Positions 25,467-38,045 of a stretch of DNA of 64,000 nt are shown here, piece after piece (the first letter of the stretch is position 1; each line of letters starts with the position of its first letter). The translations under genes were made by a program, and so were the position numbers. This DNA comes from Glandiceps talaboti (taxonomy: Eukaryota > Hemichordata > Enteropneusta > Spengelidae). The notes below the pieces were generated by a model. The model worked only from the letters and a program-made list of their open reading frames with translations. It ran no database searches and was not told the origin of the DNA. The DNA lies in the NCBI RefSeq assembly GCF_964340395.1, contig NC_135550.1, positions 3,765,101 through 3,829,100 on the forward strand. The letters are read 5' to 3'.

Positions 25467-25862
25467 CATAACTTACCTGAAGAAAATGATTTTCAATGCT
25501 ACCGTATGAGAACACATTTGATTTTTGTCATAACTTACCAGAAGAAAATGATTATCAATGCTACCGTATGAGAACATATTTGATTTTTGTCATAACTTAC
25601 CAGAAGAAAATGATTATCAATGCTACCGTATGAGAACACATTTGATTTTTGTCATAACTTACCAGAAGAAAATGATTATCAATGCTACCGTATGAGAACA
25701 CATTTGATTTTTGTCATAACTTACCAGAAGAAAATGATTATCAATGCTACCATATGAGAACACATTTGATTTTTGTCATAACTTACCAGAAGAAAATGAT
25801 TATCAATGCTACCGTATGAGAACACATTTGATTTTTGTCATAACTTACCAGAAGAAAATGAT
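25467..25862 (-). repeat. 62-bp array made of the exon 5 donor boundary
   Basis: Seven 62-bp copies starting at 25467, 25529, 25591, 25653, 25715, 25777 and 25839. The last overlaps the true 3' end of exon 5. On the gene strand each contains ATCATTTTCTTCTG|GTAAGT, that is about 13 exon bases plus the donor. The farthest copy reads CTTCAG|GTAAGT, a full consensus donor. Confidence 0.95.
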
Positions 25863-25993
25863 AGGTGCATCTAGAGTAGCAGAAAAGTTCAAGGCAGCAT
25901 GTGCATCACCCTCACTGGCAGCTCCATCACCAAAGTAACACATAACACAATTATCTTGTCCTTTTCTTTTGATGGCATATGCACTACCAACAG
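25849..25993 (-). CDS. BCKDHA: BCKDHA copy B exon 5 (ThDP motif, first half)
   Basis: 145 nt, acceptor CATTCAG, donor TTCTG|GTAAGT. It encodes [16 protein letters not shown], then [19 protein letters not shown], then [11 protein letters not shown] and TG of the Cys262 codon. Immediately downstream on the gene strand, this donor and the last 13 or so exon bases are repeated six more times (25467-25838). Reading into the intron meets TAA at once (TGG TAA), so use of any downstream copy would truncate the protein. Confidence 0.95.
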
Positions 25994-26358
25994 CTGAATG
26001 GAAGATTGTGCAAGTTAGCTATTTCCTTATGATGACATTAGACCCACTAACAGTGGAAATATTGTGTAGAGTTAGTTTATCTTATCACAGCATAAACACT
26101 ACTAGTAACAACTGCAAAATGTATATTTATGTTTAGCAGTTATAGTTTTGTGGTGACATAAAGTAAACACTAAAATACCTTCTCACTAAAATATTGCTGT
26201 TATTGTTGGAAAGGTGTCAGAGAGTACAATCTATCAAAATAGATGAAGGGTAGATAGGTAGAACTACACACAATTACATCATAGATTTTCTAGTTACACA
26301 ATCATGTATCTGACAATACTACTGCATAAACTATAATGTTATTACACGTCAGTCTCAC

Positions 26359-26520
26359 CTTGAGGCATCTGTGTAGCCAGCGTTGATGATATTGTGACAA
26401 AGTTTAAATCTCTACTACCATAATGGACAGGCATTTGTCTACCTTTGCCAAGGTCATCAGCATTGCCATAGCACTGAGCCATGAACTGTTCCAATGGGAA
26501 ACCCCTCCACATCAACACAC
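26359..26520 (-). CDS. BCKDHA: BCKDHA copy B exon 4 (K+ loop with Pro to Thr)
   Basis: 162 nt, acceptor CTCCCCAG, donor CAAG|GTGAGA. It encodes [19 protein letters not shown], then [20 protein letters not shown], then [10 protein letters not shown]. The otherwise constant SSPLATQ loop has Thr at residue 206 (codon ACG, 26381-26383) where copy A and human have Pro. Confidence 0.95.
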
Positions 26521-26879
26521 CTGGGGAGGAAATGTAACAATATGTACTAGCATGAACAGAAAAGTGTTAAATTAAATGTGTTAAATTACTTGGCAAGCTT
26601 AAGAGTTAATTTAATCTTATTAATCAATCATTATAATATGTATATGGTTTAAAGTGGCCAGATGGATGAGGATTGGGTAGTGATTTCGGGATTTTTAAAT
26701 TATAAAATAATTTTATCATTTTATAAAATTTAGTACATAGCTATTAAAATTGATTAATCACTTAAGTTTGGAATTTTTATATTAGAGCATCTTTCAGAAT
26801 GTGAAAAGTGGGTCAGGCAAAGAAAATGTGTTTCAAATGACACAAAACTCAGTCTGGGTGCAACATTGTGTTCAGCAAT

Positions 26880-27580
26880 TATTGTGAAGGTCGCACTATG
26901 AAGGGATGTACATGTATGTGGATTACTGTATCTGCATTAGTGCAAGCTTTGATTGAAATTTAATGCATGTCAGATGTGTATATTCAGACTCTGAATAGTT
27001 TTGGTTGCTTGACCTAGAACAGAGGTCTAGGTGAGAGGTCAACATCTTATTAAAAAGGTCATCATAGGTAATATGAGTGTAGACACTCAAAGGTGGTCTG
27101 CATCTATTAAGGTGAACTTTTATGACTGTCATTTGACCACTGCTGTGAATGTTGTGAAACAAAGTAATATCCATATGTGGACTACTGTATCTGACATGTG
27201 TGCCAGGTTTGCTTGAAATTGGCCAGTGCATGTCAGATGAGAACATATACACCTTGGACACTTTCAGTTATCTGACCTTGAAGATATGGGTCAAGGTCAA
27301 GGGTGACTAATCATTAGAAGCTCATCAAAGATAGTATGGGTGTAGACACTCAAATGAGGTCTCCATCTATTAAGCTTCCTGAGTTTAATATTCGGCAAAA
27401 TCTGAACTTTTGCAAAAAATATGACTACCATTCGGGAATTATCACGAATGTTGTGAAACAAAGTGACATGCATATGCTGACTATAGCATCTGATATTTGT
27501 GCCAGGTTTGGTTGAAATTTTCCCATGCATGTCTGAGATACAGGTGATAATGGACAGATGGATAGGACCCAATGTTGTAG
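26880..27580. repeat. Interspersed repeat family 2, copy in copy B intron 3
   Basis: Contains TGTGCCAGGTTTGSTTGAAAT twice (27190, 27499), GTGTAGACACTCAAA twice and TCAAGGTCAAGG. The same phrases recur at 53020-53670 and 54720-55500. Short open frames here are by-products of the repeat. Confidence 0.75.
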
Positions 27581-28403
27581 TTCTAAAAATAGGGCTTTTT
27601 AAAAAAATTATACAAATTATTCAGTGACACTGATAGTCATGTCATACATCTGAGGAAGTTTACTGAATTCAAAACACAACTGATTAGCTTTCCAAACATG
27701 TCTGTAATCATAGCCTTTGTCTTGAACAGTGTAGCAGCCAGAGGGGTTTTTGTGATGACCCACACTAAAATTGTATGCAAATATGTATAGCAACATGACC
27801 ATGCCTATAGCAATACCCACATGATCGCGTATATTGCATAGATAACAACAGGGTTGGATATGATAGGCAGCTGCATAAATCATTCAGCAAATATCTAGCA
27901 TGGATCAGCATGTGGGTACATGTAAATATTTTTTTAAACTGTACAGTTGTGCTACAATGCCATTGGCACTTTTTTTTATAATGTTACAAGTAAATTTATG
28001 ATGACCCAGAAAAATGAAAGTCTTGGGACACTTTGTCCCACTCTTTCAAAAGGCTGGCTGCAACACTGTTGAATGCTAACAATGATCACCTAATGTCTTA
28101 TGTTAGTGTTTAAAACAAGTTTTATTCATCATAGTTTCTGTGACTTGAAGATTTATACCTTAGTGTGTATAAAACAGAGAAAGATATAAAGTACAAAATT
28201 TGGAAAATGCTAATTAAACTATATGTACACTGCTTGGCCAGTCTTGGCAATGTATAAAACTGGAACAAAGGGTTCTGTATTATTATATAGGTTTATTTAT
28301 CCAGAACAGCAAATTTCACAAAAATACTATTGTGAATTTGACTAATTTTATGTACTAAGACAAATCTGTGCTCATTTGTATGTAGGTATGTAATAAGATT
28401 GCA

Positions 28404-29050
28404 ATTCTCAATTTCAACTTGTCCTATTTCAACTCTCCCCAATTTCAACTCGCCCCATTTTCAACTCGTCCCATTTTCAACTCACCCTATTTTCAACTTG
28501 CCCCAACAACACTAGAAAACATTTATAAATCTAAACGATACATGGACTCGAAGTACGGGGACCGAAAAATTTACATGATTTTACCTACGTGGCCAGTTGA
28601 AGCATAGCAAATGTAACATTTCGTAGCAGAAAGTGGTGTGGGTTTTGGCTAAGTGTTTGTTAGATCTAGAACTTATACTAGCACAACAACTTTCCTCAGT
28701 CATGGAATATCACTTTTCACATTAGGACTTAATGTTTACAACCCAAATAAGAAATAATAATAAATGATACTAACTAGGGAGAATATTACGACTTCAGCGC
28801 ATACAGGTTTTGGAGACGTGTCTCCTCTCCCTAGTTAACGCAACTAAGTATTGTAGTATGTGTTTACAGCGCAAGTGTTACTTCATCAGTGGAATACGAG
28901 ATACCAAAGACCCTCCAAACTGAGTACTACTAGCTTCGATTTCATATATGCAAAGGTAAATTATATTGTAAACAGTTGGGGTGAGTTGAAAATGGGGCGA
29001 GTTGAAGTTGGATGAGTTGAGTAGGACGAGTTGAATTTGGGACGAGTTGA
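28404..29050. mobile_element. Foldback-like element with tandem-repeat ends
   Basis: The left arm (28404-28506) is made of about six units of the type ATTTCAACTCGYCCCA. The right arm (28975-29050) carries the same units in inverse orientation (GGGGCGAGTTGAA). The arms frame about 470 bp of unrelated sequence. Inverted ends built of short direct subrepeats are typical of foldback elements. No transposase is seen, and no target duplication was recognised. Confidence 0.6.
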
Positions 29051-29114
29051 TCCGTCACCATGTAATAATGTTTTCAGTAATGCACTGCAGTGTAAAATAC
29101 AAATTTTGTGAGTG

Positions 29115-29117
<3 letters not shown>

Positions 29118-29182
<65 letters not shown>
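29118..29182. repeat. (CA)n microsatellite
   Basis: GCGCGCGCACACAC run of about 60 bp in copy B intron 3. Confidence 0.97.
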
Positions 29183-29184
<2 letters not shown>

Positions 29185-29560
29185 TGCAAATGATCATTTA
29201 TTTTATATATGTAACAAAATATGGTTCTATGGATAGGTAAAACAGAAGTCTTTCAAGAAGGAATTTCTACATGTAAAGGTACAATGTATATGGTTACTGC
29301 CGAGAGCCCTTCAGCACTTACTTATGTAAATTCTCCATAAATTCAAAAAGTCCTTACTATTTATGGATACTTAAACAGAGATTTGCTGTGATTTTTACTT
29401 AATAGTTTGGGTAACTTGTGAAAGTAAGACCACAACATGTCTGTGTGCCATGGACACTTTGAATAATATGTAATGTGTATATAACAATCTAAGCTTTTAT
29501 GAATTTCAGAATAGAGTCAAATGCGTAATAGTGTAGGCATACTAAACATGTTTGTTTTAC

Positions 29561-29669
29561 CGGATTCTCTGTACTGCCCCCAGATAAGATCTTTAGCATC
29601 TAAGGCTGCAGCACTTCCTACATGAGTTCCTTCTTCACCAAAATTTGTCATGTAAAAAGATATACGCCC
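29561..29669 (-). CDS. BCKDHA: BCKDHA copy B exon 3
   Basis: 109 nt, acceptor TTGTACAG, donor ATCCG|GTAAAA. It encodes [20 protein letters not shown], then [16 protein letters not shown], and one base of a Gly codon. Same length and phases as copy A exon 3. Confidence 0.95.
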
Positions 29670-30464
29670 CTGTACAAAATGAGATATGGATATTTCAATG
29701 ATATTAATAGAAAGACATGAAACTGCATTACTGAATCTTTATATTTCAATTATCCAAAGACAAAAAAATTAATGAAAGTGCAGATGAATTATTAGGTGTG
29801 GATGTGGTGTGGGGTGGGGTGAGGGTGGGTGGGTTGGGTGGGTTTCTAAAACTTAGAGACAAAGTGTAATTTGTAAAGCTCGAGTATTCATGAAATGTGG
29901 ACAAGATTTCTAGTAAATCTTACTTTCTCAAATTATGTATGATAGGAATGGAACTTCTGGTTCTGGTTTGCATTATGCAAAGCAACATGCACCAGGTAAG
30001 TTGTGTATGAATGAGGTATTTCTCAGTCTCACAAAGATTTCATTTTCAATTTCACAATTCAAACATTTTCAATAAAAATAACTTTAATCCATTTCACTCA
30101 GGTATTTGTCTGGTATTACAATTTACTCTTATTGTCCACTTATGGATGGATGAAATAATCACCATTGCTCACTTATGCAGTTACACACAGTGACCTAGGG
30201 GTGAACAAATCCACTGTTCCAATTGGACTAACAATTTTTTGGGGCGGACCACACAAATTTTACCTTGTCTGGTCCGTCGAACTAGTACCTTACTGTTAAT
30301 AATAACTATGTTAAAAAATCGTCCGAATATACAGATTCAAAGGTAAGATTTAATGTTTCACCTTAGCGGGGCCTGGGACCACTAATGCTTTCAGCAGGAC
30401 CACTGGATTTTTTAAGGCACTGGTCCGGGGACCACCATTTCACAAAATGATTTGTTCACCCTTA

Positions 30465-31136
<672 letters not shown>

Positions 31137-31169
31137 CACACAGCAACACTGACAAACTTTCAAACTTAC

Positions 31170-31430
31170 TTGTCGCTGGGATTCATACAGGATTTTATCC
31201 ATGGTATTCAATTGTGTCATTGCTTTATACATCTTGACAACAAAATCTTTGTCAAGATTTGGGTCATTTTCAGCATCAATTATTTCCCCCTTTTTGTTTA
31301 GCACTCTGTATGTAGGAATACCATCGTATATGTCTGGTCTAATGAATTCTAATTTCTCTGTATATCCAGTCTTAGCACCTGGGAATTGAGGCTTGTCTTC
31401 TTCTGTTGCATATTCTTGGAATCGGCTTGC
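31170..31430 (-). CDS. BCKDHA: BCKDHA copy B exon 2
   Basis: 87 codons between acceptor ATTTAAG and donor CGACAA|GTAAGT. It starts ASRFQEYATEEDKPQFPGA and continues YTEKLEFIRPDIYDGIPTYR to MDKILYESQRQ. DKPQFPGA is identical to the same segment of the human protein. The donor lies about 34 nt from a long TAGA/CAGA microsatellite. Confidence 0.94.
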
Positions 31431-31852
31431 CTTAAATGGAATAGAATGGTGGTGGCATAAGTTGATCAAGTACATCATTTATGATGCGTGTGAGACAGAG
31501 TATATTTCGGTAAAGTACCTGTGGGTTATACTTCCATGATGTTAAGTTACAACAACTGAACACAAGATTGAGGAATCTGTGAAGCAAGAAATCACTAGAT
31601 GCTATAGTATTAGTATCTAGAATGTGAAAACGAAGTCTACATCACATACTACACAACCTGCCTTCCACATCATGTTTAGTTGATGTTATCCTACCACCCT
31701 TCCTTGTATACAAAGTTAAAATTAGCAATCAGGTTAGGTCATCGTTAATGATGACGATTTCTTCCAACGCCAACAGTAAATATTGCAACCAACGTAAAGA
31801 AGCTGCTGATAATTTATATAAAGATAGGCTAAAACAAAGGAGTGCATCCTAC

Positions 31853-31960
31853 CGTGCACGAAAATGTTCGAAGTGGTAACGATCTTGGAAGAACGACCTT
31901 GTAAGAAGACTGTATGGTCTTCCCAAGAGCGAGTTTCGACATCAACCTTACGGCAGCCAT
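31853..31960 (-). CDS. BCKDHA: BCKDHA copy B exon 1 (targeting peptide)
   Basis: A 36-codon first exon. The ATG at 31960 is in context CGAAAATGGCTG. The product begins MAAVRLMSKLALGKTIQSS and ends RTFSCT at a donor reading ACG|GTAGGA. It is basic and hydroxylated with no acidic residue, a typical mitochondrial presequence. The supports are identical length and phase to copy A exon 1, residue similarity, and in-phase joining to ASRFQ in exon 2. Confidence 0.85.
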
Positions 31961-31980
31961 TTTCGAGTATTGGGTTATCA

Positions 31981-32024
31981 GAGGTCACAGGCCGGGGGTA
32001 AAACACTGCCACCAACGACATCAT
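31981..32024 (-). promoter_or_regulatory. Conserved promoter-proximal segment, copy B
   Basis: It contains GAGGTCA (31981) and ACTGCCACCAACGACATCAT (32005-32024), matching the segment upstream of copy A. Spacing to the ATG differs (21 nt here against 10 nt in copy A for GAGGTCA). About 230 nt farther upstream lies a pure pyrimidine (TCTG)n(TC)n tract. Confidence 0.4.
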
Positions 32025-32187
32025 AAAATAAACGTTCATTTCACTTTCAACGTGCGTGGCGCTCTTACGCTGGCGCAGGAAAGTCCAGAGACAGTGTATT
32101 ATGTTTATAAATGATATATCCAAAATAAACGGAGGGAGAGGTGAAGAGAACAAGTGAAAATTCGATGAACAAAATATTTTTAAACAC

Positions 32188-32189
32188 TC

Positions 32190-32261
<72 letters not shown>

Positions 32262-32271
32262 TCTCTCTCTG

Positions 32272-32322
<51 letters not shown>
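32188..32322. repeat. (TCTG)n(TC)n tract upstream of BCKDHA copy B
   Basis: A 130-bp pure pyrimidine-rich tract about 230 bp upstream of the copy B ATG. GA/TC tracts near promoters can affect chromatin in animals, but nothing here shows that directly. Confidence 0.9.
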
Positions 32323-32325
<3 letters not shown>

Positions 32326-35300
32326 CTATAATATTTAGACAGAGCTTTTATGATTAAGATATCCATTATGTATTACTAAAATATGGAAAAGCAAAATGTC
32401 AGCACAGCGGAAAGAGTAGAAGCGTTAGTCTTACAGTATGTCTACATGTAGGGTACATTTTCCATGGAATAATTCTAGAAGTTACTTTGTGAATAAAACA
32501 CTCATCAAGCTCACCATATTAATCCATAATAATAACACATTCATAAAAATGCCTTCCACAGTGAATAATGTGACAATACTGTACAAATCAACCTTTATCC
32601 TCCCCAAATTATACTGAGCTGGGTTGCCAGGGGGCACAGTCATGGTGAACATTCCAATCTTGCCAATGGATTTTAGCCATTCAGAACCAAACAAGTTAAT
32701 TAAAGAGACTTCAACCAGCCACTTGTACACTGATCTGATTAAAATCTGATATGGTGAATACAGCTCGATTGCCTGAAAGTGGCATCACTCCAGGAACAAC
32801 AAAATCAAAAATGAATAATAAATGATTGTAATGGAGGTATATCATGAAATCAAGCAATATTCACCACATCAGATGCCAAGCCTGCCACATAATCCAGTCG
32901 TTTAGGGATTTTTATTGTAGGGGAAAGGTGGGATCCAAAATCCCCATATGACTAGATTGTAGGTCACATTTGAATAAAACTGACTGTACAACAATCATCA
33001 TAACTACCACACTGCAATCATCAAACTTTCATATACATTAAGACAAATTAAATATTGATATCACAAATTTAATGTCATAAAGAAATCTTCTTGAAAAGAG
33101 GTGTACAGTTTGTCAAGGGGTAGACCATTTGATATCCTGGGGAAGGGGGGGGGGGGCCTTGGAAGATTGGTGGAGAGTCATCATTTTTTCCCCACCTGCT
33201 TGCCTGTGAATTATTTTTTTTCTCCTTCACCTATCCTGGTAACTTTTTTTTCTCTCCTTCTTAGAGATATCCAGATTTGTTTACGCCTATGTTAAACACC
33301 TACTTTTGTTGCCACAATTCTCTGTTTGGTTTTCACACAGGGTAATACAGAGAGTAAAAAGATGCTGTTCTATCACACACAGATTATATTTAGAAAACTA
33401 CATATTTCATACATGTTTGATTTTCAATTAAATAAACATCATTGACAGTTTTTATGCCATGGTATGATGACACACTGAAAATGCAAATCGGGAACTTGAT
33501 TGGTGAGCTCAAGCATTCAGACAGACCGATCAGTTTCTCCAGCCTTGAGGGATAGGGTGGTCAGTGTTTTTTTTTCCCTTGGGCTGACAAAAAGTCACTG
33601 ACCCCTGTGAATAAAGTTTCATAGCATCTTGACAGTAAGCTGTACAGAGAAGAGGTTTGAGACTTGGATATGTCCACCTCTTTGTGTTTGTGTGTGTGTG
33701 TGTGTATGGTGGGGGGGGGGGGAGTCGGTTCTAGGGGGTCTCCCCCTAGAAGCCCTGGAGGATTTTTACTCTTAAAGCCAATTTTCAGGCTATTCACAGA
33801 CACTTTCAGACAATAATTTGCAAGCTTTACAAGACAGCACGAACATGTAAGAAGCAACTACATAAGGTTGAAACATTTTTGAAATAAAGTTCCATAGCAT
33901 CTTGACAGTAAGAGGTGGAGGGAAGAACTTTGATTTGAAACTGGGACATGTCTATCTCTTACATGTATGGGGGGGTCCTAGGGGGTCTCCCCCTAGAAGC
34001 TTTTGAAGTTTTTTACCAATTTTGGTGAATCTTATTGTTGGTTTAATGAATGAGTGGCCTCTGGGGTGAGGGAGTCCAAGGGGTTCCCCCTGGCAGATCT
34101 GGAGTTTTTGTTTCTATTTAGGCAATTTTTAGGTTATTCATAGCCTCTGAGGTAATATTGCCAAGCTTCAAAAAGCTAAAGTAAATATAACTTTTAAAAT
34201 AAGTTTTCCATGTTATAAAAGTGGGCCTGTAACATTGGTATAGGGTCATTGATATTGCATGTATAGTAAAGTCACTGGTATGTTAGAGCACTTTAGGAGG
34301 TCATACCTAGTGTACAATAGAAACTTGATTTGTAGTGTCGATAGATGTAGTGTCCGAAATAGAATGTATATTCATCCCTTTTGACAAATTCATACTGAAG
34401 AGACTAGAACAATTTAGATTAAGTTCTTTTATAAACTATCTAATAGTATGAAGAGTACCATTACAAAACCTTCAAGTTCATTTTTGCCCCAAAGTGCAAG
34501 ATAAAAGTGAAGCACTGATTGTGAAACAGCCAAACATTTACATGGCATGTTCTGTAACTAGTGTGGTAGCTAGGTAATACATGTATATGATTTTATGTAT
34601 AGTTATGTTTGAACACTTACATGAAGTAATATTTTTTAAAATTATTAAAGAAACAGAGACAAGAACAAATTTATATAATTTATGTACCACAGGCATATGA
34701 AACTGACTGGTCCCTGACATGTGTTTGAAAATGTTTGTCATGATCTGACAAGTGTCCTGGTTGGAGAGGTACTAGCAGGTTGAACTGTACACTCAAACTT
34801 GTGCATCATTTCCCTGCCAAGACAGACATTTTTTTTCTAGCAGCAGTGGTCCATCTTTTTTTTCCATTACCCATTCAGATCCGGATTTTTTTTCAAGCAA
34901 CTCCATTTGGCATCTTTTTTTCCCCGAAATCTTCCAAGCTCTCCCCAGGATATCAAATGGTCCACCCCAATTAAAAGTAATTCTGTTTAATATAAAATTC
35001 TAATGATCCACTGAGATTTAAAACCTTGGGTGAAGAGTGACATATCACTTTAATACTCCTTCCCTGATGACTATTATTATAAAAACCTGATGTAAACTGA
35101 ATGCCTACCATAAGGGTGAAAAAGCAAGTCTTTTCATTGTTATTCCTGCACACATTGTTGGAATGCAAAATTCTAATTTACTATATACATGGGTCTTAAA
35201 TTGTTCAACTTCATTAACTATATATGCTAATGACCAATTCAACTCAAAACCTATACCATCTAGCTTTACAGGATATTTGCATTGTTACCATCAATGTGTG

Positions 35301-35935
35301 TGTGTGTGTGCCAAATTATATGAAATTTCAAGCTTGCTGAATTACCATAAAATATGTAAATGAGTTATAGTGAAAGTTACATCAACAAGTGACATTATGT
35401 GTGATAGCTGTTCTTGACAATAATACATATACAAACTTGTGGCTTGTGTATTCTACAGGTATTAAATGACTAAAATCCATTACTATTTATGCAAAGTCTC
35501 AACAAAATCAAAAGTTATCTCAAAAAGCTATATAGGACCTTTGCCCTTTGTTATCATCAATACATGTTTCCTATGGCACAATGTATATGACATTTGAAGC
35601 TTGTATCCTAAAAACTAAAGACTTTGCCAAATATTAGCCTCTAAATATTTATTTCAAAAACAATATATGACTAGCTTCATCATTGGGTGCACATGAATCA
35701 ATTAACAACAACAAATTGTTTCTGTGAAATATCAACATCAGAAACTGGGAAAATATTGTGTGACCCCCGCAACTGAGATGTCCAGTATTTTGATGTTTAC
35801 TCTGTACTGTGAGTTTCTCGTAACATTATAACAGTTATCTTTCTGTCTGTTAACCATATAAATAATTTTTTCTGTTTCCTATACAGTCCAAAATGCATTG
35901 TGTTAATTAGACTTATACTTCTGATATTGAATGCC
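32323..35935. other. Intergenic region between copy B and the 40-bp array
   Basis: No supported gene. It contains two inverse copies of a dispersed repeat (33105-33240 and 34795-34970) sharing GGTAGACCATTTGATATCCT in opposite orientation, and three diverged copies of a repeat with GTCCTAGGGGGTCTCCCCCT (around 33720, 33970, 34075). A 249-nt minus frame at 32482-32730 shows no family resemblance. Confidence 0.6.
33610..34110. repeat. Diverged repeat with AGGGGGTCTCCCCCT palindrome
   Basis: CATAGCATCTTGACAGTAAG at 33621 and 33895, each followed by TCCTAGGGGGTCTCCCCCTA (33730, 33968). A third, weaker copy is near 34075. The central palindrome could form a short hairpin. Confidence 0.6.
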
Positions 35936-35939
35936 ATGG

Positions 35940-37212
35940 TCATTTACATACTTTCTCCAGTTACGTTGTCCGTGTAATGTCATTTACATACTTTCTCCAT
36001 TTACATTGTCCATGTAATGTCATTTACATACTTTCTCAATTTACATTGTCCAAGTAGTGTCATTTACGTACTTTCTCCATTTACGTTGTCCATGTAATGT
36101 CATTTACGCACTTTCTCCATTTACGTCGTCCGTGTAATGTCATTTACATACTTTCTCCATTTACATTGCCTATGTAATGTCATTAACATACTTTCTCCAT
36201 TTACGTTGACCATGTAATGTCATTTACATACTTTCTCCATTTACGTTGTCCATGTAATGTCACTTACGTACTTTCTCCATTTACGTTGTCCGTGTAATGT
36301 CATTTACATACTTTCTCCATTTACGTTGTCCGTGTAATGTCATTTACATACTTTCTCCATTTACATTGTCTATGTAATGTCATTAACATTCTTTCTCCAT
36401 TTACGTTGACCATGTAATGTCATTTACATACTTTCTCTATTTATGTTGTCCAAGTAATGTCATTTACATACTTTCTTCATTTACGTTGTCCATGTAATGT
36501 CATTTACATACTTTCTCCATTTACGTTGACCATGTAATGTCATTTACATACTTTCTCTATTTATGTTGTCCAAGTAATGTCATTTACATACTTTCTTCAT
36601 TTACGTTGTCCATGTAATGTCATTTACATACTTTCTCCATTTACGTTGTCCATGTAATGTCATTTACATACTTTCTCCATTTATGTTGTCCGTGTAATGT
36701 CATTTACATACTTTCTCCATTTACGTTGTCCGTGTAATGTCATTTACATACTTTCTCCATTTACGTTGACCATGTAATGTCATTTACATACTTTCTCCAT
36801 TTACGTTGATATGTCATTTACATACTTTCTCCATTTACGTTGTCCGTGTAATGTCATTTACATACTTTCTCCATTTACGTTGACCATGTAATGTCATTTA
36901 CATACTTTCTCCATTTACATTGTCCGTGTAATGTCATTTACATACTTTCTCCATTTACGTTGACCATGTAATGTCATTTACATACTTTCTCCATTTATGT
37001 TGTCCGTGTAATGTCATTTACATACTTTCTCCATTTACGTTGACCATGTAATGTCATTTACATACTTTCTCCATTTATGTTGTCCATGTAATGTCATTTA
37101 CATACTTTCTCCATTTACGTTGTCCGTGTAATGTCATTTACATACTTTCTCCATTTACGTTGACCATGTAATGTCATTTACATACTTTCTCCATTTATGT
37201 TGTCCATGTTGC
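35940..37212. repeat. 40-bp minisatellite, about 32 copies
   Basis: The unit is CATTTACATACTTTCTCCAT, TTACGTTGTCCATGTAATGT (40 bp). Variants include GTTGACC, GTCCGTG, GTCCAAG. An 80-bp two-unit order is visible between 36400 and 36640 and again after 36800. Confidence 0.96.
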
Positions 37213-37779
37213 ACAATTTTGTTAAACAAATAACAAACAACAGGACACAATAACAAAACAAACACAATCTACAACAAAAATGTTGTCAACCTAGGCATGA
37301 AAACACAAATCTAAGTTTGACTAAGTCCCCCTCTCCAGTCACAAATATCATTGTTTTCATTTTGACTAGTTCTTTTTATATGCAATGTTCTCTCCAACAT
37401 TTGATACAATCATAGTCATATCAGATTTCTAGCTTCAATGTTCACGTTCTGCAATCTGTCCTCCACAATACCACTGCCCCTTGGTAAACAGTATTCCATT
37501 TGGTAAATCTCGCCGTATGTCCCTCGTGATAATTGTTTCTTGCATATAAAGGGGTCACTTTTCTATTTTTAACATCTATTCATTTACACATACACCAACT
37601 TTCCACAGAATCTTATACAACATTGTGTGACTTGTGGAGCTAACAATTTAAAACTAACTCAAAGTGCATGACCTTTGACCTTCATACATAACATCTTAGC
37701 CCAGGGGCTTGACGTTGGCTCTCTAATGTATTGATCCCACCAAGACTTAAGCCTGGCTATTAAAATCTACATCAATCTT

Positions 37780-38045
37780 ACATGTAACCCTATGATGTGA
37801 TAACAGCCCAATTGAGTCTTCAAGAATCTTGTGTTTCATGCGACGAAGGTCTTACAAGTTATTTTGACTGTGCAGTCGGGACTAGACAGGGTTGTATGCT
37901 TAGTCCATTACTTTTCTGCCTGTTTAATACTGAGTTGAGTGTTTATATGGGTAAAAACGTAAGGGATAGTATTTTTGTAACTCATGATGTTCCTTATATG
38001 AATCTGTTGATGTATGCTGATGATATAAATGATAGTCAGAATTTT
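37780..38045 (+). pseudogene. LINE reverse transcriptase fragment
   Basis: The + frame reads SCVSCDEGLTSYFDCAVGTR, then QGCMLSPLLFCLFNTELS, and LLMYADDI. TRQGCMLSPLLF and YADD are conserved RT blocks. The frame loses RT character straight after YADDI, and nothing RT-like lies upstream of 37780, so it is truncated on both sides. It differs from the 48-51 kb LINE (FADD, TGAPQGC). Confidence 0.8.

Larger units (their letters stand above)
26521..29560 (-). other. Copy B intron 3
   Basis: A 3-kb intron. It carries a copy of interspersed family 2 (26880-27580), a foldback-like element with inverted ends (28404-29050), a CA microsatellite (29118-29182) and otherwise AT-rich sequence. No coding segment is supported. 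Confidence 0.75.

Noticed and set aside
32482-32730. 82-codon reverse ORF (MYKWLVEVSLINLFGSEWLK...)
   Set aside because: No recognisable family, no convincing splice partners, and it lies among dispersed repeats.
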